Shown here: one piece after another, positions 9,783-15,180 of the stretch
Position numbering within the stretch: position 1 is the first letter of the stretch
How the letters are laid out: every line of letters begins with the position of its first letter
Origin: Micrococcaceae bacterium
GTDB lineage: Bacteria > Actinomycetota > Actinomycetes > Actinomycetales > Micrococcaceae
Length of the DNA: 19,286 nucleotides
Direction: 5' to 3'
Assembly: GCA_003486025.1 (NCBI GenBank)
Contig: DNHA01000365.1
Coordinates: forward strand, 1-19,286
Made by a program: the position numbers and the translations under genes
The notes under the pieces: generated by a model
What the model was told of the DNA's origin: nothing
The model's input: only the letters and a program-made list of their open reading frames with translations
The model's database searches: none

Positions 9783-10220
9783 ATGTTTGAGAAGTTCACC
9801 GAACCGGCACGTTTGGTACTCGTCTTGGCTCAGCAAGCGGCGACTGCTCGCAACGAAGGCCATCTGGGTACCGAGCATCTGCTGCTAGCTTTGCACCGCG
9901 AAGGGCAGGGGGTAGCTGCGCAAGCCCTGCAGGCCCTTGAGATTTCCCCTGACGCGATCCTCGCGCAGCTGCATCAAGTGTCCAAGGCCAGTCCGCTTGA
10001 ACCGGGTGACGAAGTCCGGCTAACCCCACATGCCAAAAAGCTTCTTCGCCTTTCGCTACGCGAAGCCAAGGAGCTAGGCCATGGACTGGTGGGTACCGAG
10101 CATCTACTTTTGGCATTGCTCCGCATGGGTGACGGACGGGCATTCCAATGCCTCAAGGACCTCGGCGTAAATCCACATCAATTGCGCCAGCGAATCATTA
10201 TGATCCTGTCAGGAGTCTAA
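9783..10220 (+). CDS. Stand-alone double Clp_N domain protein (ClpC N-domain without ATPase)
   Basis: 145 residues that align end to end with the N-terminal domain of ClpC: MFEKFTEPARLVLVLAQ at the start, GTEHLLLAL in repeat 1 (~29-37), TPHAKKLLRLSLREA (~81-95), then a second GTEHLLLALL in repeat 2 (~104-113). The protein stops at LSGV, where ClpC would continue into its linker and first AAA+ module. There are no Walker motifs, so it cannot unfold substrates. Known relatives include mycobacterial ClpC2, whose ClpC-like N-domain sequesters ClpC1-directed antibiotics. Roles as an adaptor, competitor or decoy for full-length ClpC are plausible but inferred. GAGG lies upstream of the ATG. It is 62 nt after the HD gene and may have its own promoter. 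Confidence 0.85.
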   Translation: MFEKFTEPARLVLVLAQQAATARNEGHLGTEHLLLALHREGQGVAAQALQALEISPDAILAQLHQVSKASPLEPGDEVRLTPHAKKLLRLSLREAKELGHGLVGTEHLLLALLRMGDGRAFQCLKDLGVNPHQLRQRIIMILSGV

Positions 10221-10290
10221 AGTTGTCCTTTTCAAGCCCTTGGTTGCTCCCTGAGACGGTGAGGAGCACCGCATGATAATGCCACTGGTC

Positions 10291-10319
10291 CTGATCAATC
10301 ACACGGGTATCGTTAAAAT
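10291..10319 (+). promoter_or_regulatory. Putative promoter of the adenine deaminase gene
   Basis: CTGATC (10291-10296) and TAAAAT (10314-10319) are separated by exactly 17 nt. The -10 is a 5/6 match, the -35 weak. It lies in the 224-nt interval before the GTG at 10445 and would give a leader of about 120 nt. No operator-like palindrome was noticed. Confidence 0.4.
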
Positions 10320-10444
10320 AGACTGATGGGGACTTCGATTCGTTTCTCTCCTCGAAGCGTTGCCATCTTGTGCCAATAATTCATCGCATCCAAAACGCAT
10401 CAGACCCAGGTATTCAAAATTGTGATTCCTTGGAAGGAACCTTC

Positions 10445-11455
10445 GTGATATTGCCCCTTGCTGAATTACATATCCATTTGGAAGGATCTCTGGAACCGGA
10501 GACTATTTTCGCTTTGGCTTCCAAGAATGGGATAGACCTGCCCTATGAGTCCGTCGAAGAACTACGCGCACACTACGAATTCAACAACCTGCAGTCGTTC
10601 CTCGATCTTTTCTACGCCAATATGGCAGTACTACGCACAAGCGAAGATTTCAAAGAAATCACGACCGCGTACCTGAACCGCGCGCACGCTTCCGGGGTGC
10701 GGCATGTGGAACTATTTTTTGATCCGCAGGCACACATTGAACGCGGCCTGTCGCTGTCCGAGGTCATTTCCGGGATACGCGCTGGGCTCGAAGAGGCCGA
10801 GCAACGATGGGGTGTGACCCATAAACTTATCGCCTGCTTCTGGCGTCATGCTCCGGCTGCTTCAGCCATGGAAATCCTGAAAATGATTGTCACCGAAAAC
10901 CATGCCATCGACGGGATCGGCTTGGACTCCTCCGAGCTGGGATTCCCGCCAGAGCTCTTCGAAGAGGTCTTCAGCTACGCACGCGAGCACGGCCTGCATG
11001 TCGTGGCCCATGCCGGCGAAGAAGGCCCAGCTGATTACATCCGCCAAGCACTGGACGTCTTGAAGGTTGAGCGTGTCGACCACGGTATCCGCTGCATGGA
11101 CGATCCTGAGCTGGTGGCTCGCTTGGTCAAAGAGCAGATGCCACTGACCGTATGCCCCTTGTCTAATGTGCGTTTGCGTGCGGTAGAGACTCTAGCCGAT
11201 CATCCCTTGCCACAGATGCTCGAAGCTGGTTTAAAGGTTTCCTTGCACTCCGATGACCCGGCCTACTTTGGTGGCTATTTAGACGCCAATATTTCTGCGG
11301 TGGCCGAACAGTTCAGCCTGACTGTCAGCGATCTGGCTACGCTGGCCCGCAACTCCTTTGAAGGCTCATTTCTTGATGAGGCTGCAAGGAAGTCACGTTT
11401 AGCTGAAGTGGATGCTTGGTTGGCTCTGCAATTGGATACCACGCGCAGAGACTAA
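10445..11455 (+). CDS. Adenine deaminase (adenosine-deaminase-like amidohydrolase)
   Basis: Likely converts adenine to hypoxanthine and ammonia in purine salvage. Zn-dependent amidohydrolase signatures, numbered from the GTG: LAELHIHLEGSLEPE with His9 and His11, HVELFFDPQ, GIGLDSSE, HAGEE with His189 and Glu192, and SDDPAYFGGY with Asp270-Asp271. The DDPAYFGGY form (rather than the DDP followed by other residues in true adenosine deaminases), FNNLQSFLDLFY and HAGEEGPADYI all resemble bacterial/fungal adenine deaminases such as Pseudomonas PA0148. The frame is open from a GTG at 10370, but GTG 10445 has GGAAGGA upstream and gives a 336-residue protein beginning just before the LAELHIHLEG block, normal for the family. 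The 25 residues upstream look non-conserved. Confidence 0.85.
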   Translation: MILPLAELHIHLEGSLEPETIFALASKNGIDLPYESVEELRAHYEFNNLQSFLDLFYANMAVLRTSEDFKEITTAYLNRAHASGVRHVELFFDPQAHIERGLSLSEVISGIRAGLEEAEQRWGVTHKLIACFWRHAPAASAMEILKMIVTENHAIDGIGLDSSELGFPPELFEEVFSYAREHGLHVVAHAGEEGPADYIRQALDVLKVERVDHGIRCMDDPELVARLVKEQMPLTVCPLSNVRLRAVETLADHPLPQMLEAGLKVSLHSDDPAYFGGYLDANISAVAEQFSLTVSDLATLARNSFEGSFLDEAARKSRLAEVDAWLALQLDTTRRD

Positions 11456-11469
11456 GCGTTCAAATTAGA

Positions 11470-11505
11470 AGTGCCGCGATTCCTTGGGGGCGGAATCGCG
11501 GCACT
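11470..11505. terminator. Bidirectional hairpin between convergent adenine deaminase and DUF1445 genes
   Basis: AGTGCCGCGATTCC (11470-11483) pairs with GGAATCGCGGCACT (11492-11505), a perfect 14-bp stem with an 8-nt loop. It lies 15 nt after the adenine deaminase stop and 29 nt after the DUF1445 stop on the other strand. U-runs are weak on both sides. It probably ends both convergent transcripts. Confidence 0.75.
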
Positions 11506-11533
11506 GGACTCAATCCGTTGCTAGTACTTGGGG

Positions 11534-12340
11534 TTACGGCACCTGATATTGCGAGTCCCTGGCGTCGGTGATTAGCATATGCCCGGGGGCATGTCCGATC
11601 GCCAGCGTAGGACGGGATTCCATGACAGCGGCCTGTGGGGACACGCCGCATGCCCAGAAAACTGGAATCGCTCCGTCCGGCATAAGGGGGGCATCGCCGA
11701 AGTCTGGTTTTCCCAGATCTGTGATGCCGATTTCTTCGGGGTTTCCCACGTGAACTGGGGCCCCATGAACCGCTGGATAGCGGGAGGTAATGCGCACTGC
11801 GTCGGCCACCTGAGCGGCCGGAATCGGACGCATTGAAACCACCATCGGCCCGGTGAGGCTCCCGGCCGAAGCGCTGCGGATGCTCGACTTATACATAGGC
11901 ACGTTAGTGCCGTGGTCGATGTGCGCAATACTGATGCCATTTTCGATCAGGGCTGCTTCGAAAGTGAAGGAGCACCCGACAATGAATGTCACCAGATCAT
12001 CTCGCCAGTATTCGGTGAGATCTGTCGGCTCGGCAATCTTCTCGCCGTTTTCATAGACCGTGTACCTGGGCAGGTCGGTACGGATATCTCCGTCAACCAG
12101 TAGTTCATTACTGGTCTGCCCTGCTTCAAGTACTCCCAGAATGGGGCATGATTTGGGATTGCGCTGGGCGAAGAGGAGAACATCAAATGCCAGGTCTTGC
12201 GGAACGATGATTAGGTTAGCTTGTGCGTAGCCGGCACTGTAGCCAGCTGTTGGTACGCTCAGACCCGCTCGGAATAGCTCACGCGCTTCCTTAGGTGTCA
12301 GTCCTGCTCGTGTGCTGCGTTCTGGTTGTTCGAGTTTCAT
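11534..12340 (-). CDS. DUF1445 / YcsI-family putative hydro-lyase (D-glutamate cyclase-like)
   Basis: 268 residues covering the whole DUF1445 domain, including YSAGYAQANLIIVPQDLAF, LLFAQRNPKSCPILGVLE, IVGCSFTFEAALIENGI, NVPMYKSS, GPMVVSMRP, VHGAPVHVGNPEEIGI and FWACGVSPQAAV. Members are annotated as putative hydro-lyases. A DUF1445 domain is part of mammalian DGLUCY, a mitochondrial D-glutamate cyclase making 5-oxo-D-proline. B. subtilis ycsI sits in the oxoprolinase operon. In this genome it lies 29 nt downstream of the NRAMP-like gene on the same strand, behind a promoter carrying the same operator as pxpA. A role in making or isomerising 5-oxoproline is therefore inferred. GGAGAGG precedes the ATG at 12340. 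Confidence 0.88.
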   Translation of the reverse strand: MKLEQPERSTRAGLTPKEARELFRAGLSVPTAGYSAGYAQANLIIVPQDLAFDVLLFAQRNPKSCPILGVLEAGQTSNELLVDGDIRTDLPRYTVYENGEKIAEPTDLTEYWRDDLVTFIVGCSFTFEAALIENGISIAHIDHGTNVPMYKSSIRSASAGSLTGPMVVSMRPIPAAQVADAVRITSRYPAVHGAPVHVGNPEEIGITDLGKPDFGDAPLMPDGAIPVFWACGVSPQAAVMESRPTLAIGHAPGHMLITDARDSQYQVP

Positions 12341-12369
12341 GATGTCTGCCTCTCCGAGTTAGTTGGTTT

Positions 12370-13587
12370 TTAGACCCAGAGCTTGGCTAGGCCGGTTAGT
12401 GACATCCACCCAAGATAGATGGTCAGCACCCAAGTCAATGCACCGATGATCAGTAGCCATGCCGGGTATTTGTAGTTGTCCAGAAGGTCGCGGCGACGCC
12501 AGGCAACCCAGAGGAGAACCGCAAATCCGACGGGCAGGATCAGTCCGTTGAAAGCGCCGGCGAAGATCAGCAGGGTCTGTGGAGCCTGTCCGAGGAACAG
12601 GTAGATTACCGCGCAGACTGCAATGAATGCGACAGTGATCAGGTTGCGAGTGCGTTCGTTGGTCGTGGACTTGGTGACGAAGGATACCGACGTATATGCG
12701 GCACCGATAACTGATGTCAGCGCAGCAGACCAGAGGATCACGCCGAAAGTCCGTATGCCGATTTCTCCGGCAGCTGCTCCGAATGCCTCTGCTGCTTTGT
12801 TATCACTGGTCAATGCGACACCACCGGCGACTACGCCGAAGATCGCGAGGAACAGCAGAACTCGCATGACGCCGGTGATGATGATACTGACTACCGAGGT
12901 GCGGCTGACTGCTTTGACGTGCTCAACACCGGAGGTGCCCGAATCGATCATGCGGTGCGCTCCGGCGTATGTAATATAACCGCCCACGGTGCCACCGATC
13001 AGCGTGGTGATGACCAAGAAGTCAATATTTTCAGGCATCACGGTGTTCTTCAATGCTTCACCAACAGGTGGCGCGGCAACGATTGCTACGTAAAGCATCA
13101 AGAGAATCATCAACGCTCCGAGGAGCACTACAATCCGGTCCAGTGCCATCCCGGCTTTTTTAGACAAGAAGACGAGAATGGCGATAAGCGCCGAGATTGC
13201 TCCACCGATTTTCGCGTCAACGCCCAGCATCGCGTTCAGCCCAAGGCCGGTTCCGGCGATATTTCCGATGTTGAAGACCACACCGCCGACAAAGACGAGT
13301 GCTGCGAGGAACCATCCAACGCCTGGAAGTACCTTATTGCCCAGTTCTTGGGCACGCATTCCGGAGACGCCAATAACACGCCAGACGTTGAGCTGGACTG
13401 CAATATCAACCAAAATCGAAACGACAATCGCGAAGGCGAAGGACGCGCCGAGCTTGACCGTGAATTCCGACGTCTGGGTGATGAAACCCGGCCCAATGGC
13501 GCTTGTGGCCATGAGGAACATTGCCCCCATAAGGGCGGTCCGCCGAGCTTTGGAGCTCATCTGCGGCTTGATCTCTGAATTTGCCAT
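12370..13587 (-). CDS. NRAMP-fold transporter lacking metal-site motifs (YcsG-like)
   Basis: About 405 residues with 10-11 hydrophobic segments. It is related to NRAMP by fold-level landmarks (AIGPGFITQTSEFT in helix 1, IGGTVGGYITYAG in helix 6). In true NRAMP metal carriers helix 1 has the DPGN motif and helix 6 A-x-x-M-P-H. Here the corresponding stretches read FTVKL and GGY, so the Asp, Asn, Met and His that bind Mn/Fe are absent. Family and context (B. subtilis ycsG in the oxoprolinase operon) suggest uptake of 5-oxoproline, a related lactam or an amino acid rather than a metal; this is inference. The start could be the ATG at 13599 (no ribosome binding site seen) or at 13587 (GGATGGA just upstream), which is preferred. 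First gene of a two-gene operon with the DUF1445 gene. Confidence 0.85.
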   Translation of the reverse strand: MANSEIKPQMSSKARRTALMGAMFLMATSAIGPGFITQTSEFTVKLGASFAFAIVVSILVDIAVQLNVWRVIGVSGMRAQELGNKVLPGVGWFLAALVFVGGVVFNIGNIAGTGLGLNAMLGVDAKIGGAISALIAILVFLSKKAGMALDRIVVLLGALMILLMLYVAIVAAPPVGEALKNTVMPENIDFLVITTLIGGTVGGYITYAGAHRMIDSGTSGVEHVKAVSRTSVVSIIITGVMRVLLFLAIFGVVAGGVALTSDNKAAEAFGAAAGEIGIRTFGVILWSAALTSVIGAAYTSVSFVTKSTTNERTRNLITVAFIAVCAVIYLFLGQAPQTLLIFAGAFNGLILPVGFAVLLWVAWRRRDLLDNYKYPAWLLIIGALTWVLTIYLGWMSLTGLAKLWV

Positions 13588-13644
13588 GGTTCCATCCATA
13601 ACTATCGGTGGTGATTGCGCTCACCTTCGCGAGTGATGAGTAGT

Positions 13645-13674
13645 ACATTACAGGTTGTTGAACAATCTGCGCAA
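13645..13674 (-). promoter_or_regulatory. Putative promoter of the NRAMP-like/DUF1445 operon
   Basis: On the minus strand TTGCGC (13674-13669) and TAATGT (13650-13645) are separated by 18 nt. One copy of the TTGTTGAACAA palindrome (13655-13665) falls inside this spacer and the other lies just upstream of the -35. That is the geometry expected for repression by steric exclusion. Neither hexamer is a perfect match to consensus. Confidence 0.4.
13655..13665. promoter_or_regulatory. GntR-type operator, copy 1 of 2, NRAMP-like/DUF1445 operon
   Basis: TTGTT-G-AACAA is a perfect 11-bp palindrome, identical to the core of the site before pxpA. Its centre (13660) is 24 bp from the centre of the second copy, just over two helical turns, so two dimers could bind on similar faces. 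It lies between the putative -35 and -10 of the minus-strand promoter. Confidence 0.65.
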
Positions 13675-13678
13675 GGGG

Positions 13679-13689
13679 TTGTTGAACAA
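13679..13689. promoter_or_regulatory. GntR-type operator, copy 2 of 2, NRAMP-like/DUF1445 operon
   Basis: A second perfect TTGTTGAACAA palindrome upstream of the putative -35. The two copies share extended identity (GGTTGTTGAACAATC at 13653-13667 and 13677-13691), a direct repeat of 15 bp with 24-bp periodicity. Confidence 0.65.
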
Positions 13690-13770
13690 TCCTATTCCGG
13701 GCAACTCGAAGCACCCGTCTGACCAGAACCTACATACCAAAAACAATCGCACAAGAATCGTTTAAAAACG

Positions 13771-13820
13771 ACACCTCGGCACGCAAAAGCACATTTTCTG
13801 GCTTTCGAGAACCGAGGTGT
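13771..13820 (-). terminator. Rho-independent terminator of the L36/COG0523 operon
   Basis: ACACCTCGG (13771-13779) pairs with CCGAGGTGT (13812-13820). The 32-nt loop holds an inner stem AAAGC/GCTTT. Read on the minus strand the stem is followed by CGTTTTTAAA, a proper U-run, 13 nt after the L36 stop codon. It points to termination of the minus-strand operon, not of anything on the plus strand. Confidence 0.75.
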
Positions 13821-13833
13821 TTCCCGGATGGAT

Positions 13834-13956
13834 TTAGCCCTGGCGAGCCTTCATCCGTGGATTCTTCTTATTGATCACAAATATCCTGCCGCGGCGGCGG
13901 ACCACTTGAGCACCGGGCATCTTTTTCAGCGCCCGGATCGAATTCCTAACTTTCAT
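13834..13956 (-). CDS. rpmJ: 50S ribosomal protein L36, zinc-free (C-minus) paralogue
   Basis: A complete 40-codon gene: starts [15 protein letters not shown], ends [11 protein letters not shown], then TAA. It matches the YkgO/RpmJ2-type L36, not the standard one. The normal L36 carries a Cys3-His zinc ribbon; this protein has no cysteine at all, which is typical of the paralogue made when zinc is scarce so that L36 no longer needs zinc. GAGGTG lies about 8 nt upstream of the ATG. Its start codon overlaps the stop of the COG0523-like gene by ATGA, so the two are translated together from a message starting at a Zur-type operator. Basic and highly conserved; identification is secure despite the short length. 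Confidence 0.93.
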   Translation of the reverse strand: MKVRNSIRALKKMPGAQVVRRRGRIFVINKKNPRMKARQG

Positions 13957-15056
13957 TCATTTTCACCTCGCTTCCATTCATTGTGCTGTTGCTGCCCTGG
14001 ATCCAATGCACCCGAAGCACCATGCAGAGCCAAGAGCTGCCTATCGCTGAGTTCACAAGGCTCCAGCAGCGCCCTCACCTCGGCTTCGCAGTGCTCCGAA
14101 CCAGTCAGCTCAAGGTGGGTGCAGGCAATATCGCCTTCCCAGGCGCCGGTTGATTCCAGCCAGATTCGAGGTCCGGCCCCAGTGAGGGCCACGCGCACAC
14201 CGGGACAACTGGCCATCCAGAGCGTCCCTCGAATACACATGCACGTAGCTGCAAGATCCGGCAGTACCTCACGGAACCGATCGGCATCTAGCGGCCGTTC
14301 AACCTTGATGAGGATCTTTGTACCACCCACATCCGTGGCGCCAGAGCCGTGCTGAAAGTGGCCGGGGCGGGATCTGCGAAGCGCGTCGTCACGGTCATAG
14401 GCACCCAACGCGACCTTGCCCTGCGCGGAGGTGAGCGTGGCGTGCGGTGCCAAATCACGTATTAGCTTCATTCCACGCCTGAATTGCTCGCCGGAAGAAT
14501 TCAAGTGCCCGGCGGATTCGCCTAGTAGTGCAACACTCAACCCTTCGACGAACAACAGGCTGTCAGCCAGCGCAATTTCGCGGATCAGGAACTCTCCGGC
14601 AGTGCGCTCATCATTGGCCATGGCATTAAATCCCGACTCCCACAGGTTCCTGCGGTCCCAGAACTGGTCTTCCACGGCGGCGGGATCCAGAGCCAGAGCA
14701 ACATGGTCGATCGCAACGCCACGCCCTTCGAGCTCGGTGCTCACGATGTCCAAAACTTGATCACTATGCCAAGTCGCCGGCAACGACTGAATGATTACCG
14801 CATCCTCGTTCTGGGGCAACAGGCGCAATAGGGTCGGAAGGATTTCAAACCGGACCGCGCAACCGACGCATCCATGTTCGAGCACGGATTCTGCGCGTTC
14901 ACTGGCGTTGGAGTTTCCTTCCACCCGGCGCAGTACACGATTTCCCTCGAGGAGATCGTGGCTGATCACCAGCGCCTGGGGGTACTCGCTCAGCAGGCGC
15001 TGGACCGCTGCATCACGGCAGTGAACTTCTAAGGATGAGACAAAAATAAGCTTCAT
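13953..15056 (-). CDS. COG0523/CobW-like protein lacking the GTPase P-loop
   Basis: 367 residues. The C-terminal third looks like CobW_C ([48 protein letters not shown]). The N-terminal part keeps the overall order of a COG0523 G-domain ([22 protein letters not shown], matching the GCxCC-T-R segment), with CxxC instead of CxCC. However, the residues where GxxGxGKTT should be read [12 protein letters not shown], the ESSG region reads IIQSLPAT, and I find no NKxD. COG0523 proteins are zinc chaperones/insertases; this one probably cannot bind GTP normally and may be a zinc-sensing or scaffolding derivative. Zur-type box 17 nt before the ATG. No good Shine-Dalgarno seen. Confidence 0.75.
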   Translation of the reverse strand: MKLIFVSSLEVHCRDAAVQRLLSEYPQALVISHDLLEGNRVLRRVEGNSNASERAESVLEHGCVGCAVRFEILPTLLRLLPQNEDAVIIQSLPATWHSDQVLDIVSTELEGRGVAIDHVALALDPAAVEDQFWDRRNLWESGFNAMANDERTAGEFLIREIALADSLLFVEGLSVALLGESAGHLNSSGEQFRRGMKLIRDLAPHATLTSAQGKVALGAYDRDDALRRSRPGHFQHGSGATDVGGTKILIKVERPLDADRFREVLPDLAATCMCIRGTLWMASCPGVRVALTGAGPRIWLESTGAWEGDIACTHLELTGSEHCEAEVRALLEPCELSDRQLLALHGASGALDPGQQQHNEWKRGENE

Positions 15057-15072
15057 AGCACTAGAGCTTACA

Positions 15073-15087
15073 TGAGAATGATTCTCA
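15073..15087. promoter_or_regulatory. Zur-type operator
   Basis: TGAGAAT-G-ATTCTCA is a perfect 7-1-7 palindrome and resembles the actinobacterial Zur box (TGAAAATGATTTTCA type). On the minus strand a TAATAT -10 (15093-15088) abuts it, so transcription would begin inside the box, where a bound zinc-loaded Zur would block polymerase. The downstream genes (COG0523-like and zinc-free L36) are classical Zur targets, which strengthens the call. Fur boxes share the GATAATGATNATCATTATC type and fit less well. Confidence 0.8.
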
Positions 15088-15117
15088 ATATTAGTAATGC
15101 GTAACCTGTGTTAAAAG
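15088..15117 (-). promoter_or_regulatory. Putative promoter of the COG0523-like/L36 operon
   Basis: On the minus strand the -10 is TAATAT (15093-15088). Upstream, the TTTTAACA region (15117-15109) offers a -35 such as TTAACA or TTTAAC at 15-16 nt spacing. The promoter lies against the purH terminator stem on one side and the Zur-type box on the other. Confidence 0.4.
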
Positions 15118-15120
15118 ACG

Positions 15121-15165
15121 ACGGGCCGCTCAAGTCATCGTCTACCGATAACTTGAGCGGCCCGT
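15121..15165 (-). terminator. Terminator downstream of purH
   Basis: ACGGGCCGCTCAAGT (15121-15135) pairs with ACTTGAGCGGCCCGT (15151-15165), a perfect 15-bp GC-rich stem with a 15-nt loop. It lies 15 nt after the purH stop on the minus strand and is followed there by CGTCTTTTAAC, a short U-run. It isolates purH from the zinc-starvation operon. Confidence 0.8.
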
Positions 15166-15180
15166 GCCGCGGGGAACCTC

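Noticed and set aside
10242..10270. Bulged stem (TGCTCC with GGAGCA) after the Clp_N gene as terminator
   Set aside because: Only 6 continuous base pairs, a 12-nt loop and no U-run; not convincing.
12919..13578. 219-codon plus-strand frame opposite the NRAMP-like gene
   Set aside because: Very charged, repetitive-looking translation without homology, typical for the complement of a membrane-protein gene.
13828..14355. 175-codon plus-strand frame overlapping L36 and the COG0523-like gene
   Set aside because: The minus-strand L36 gene is complete and conserved across this stretch, so the plus frame is a shadow.
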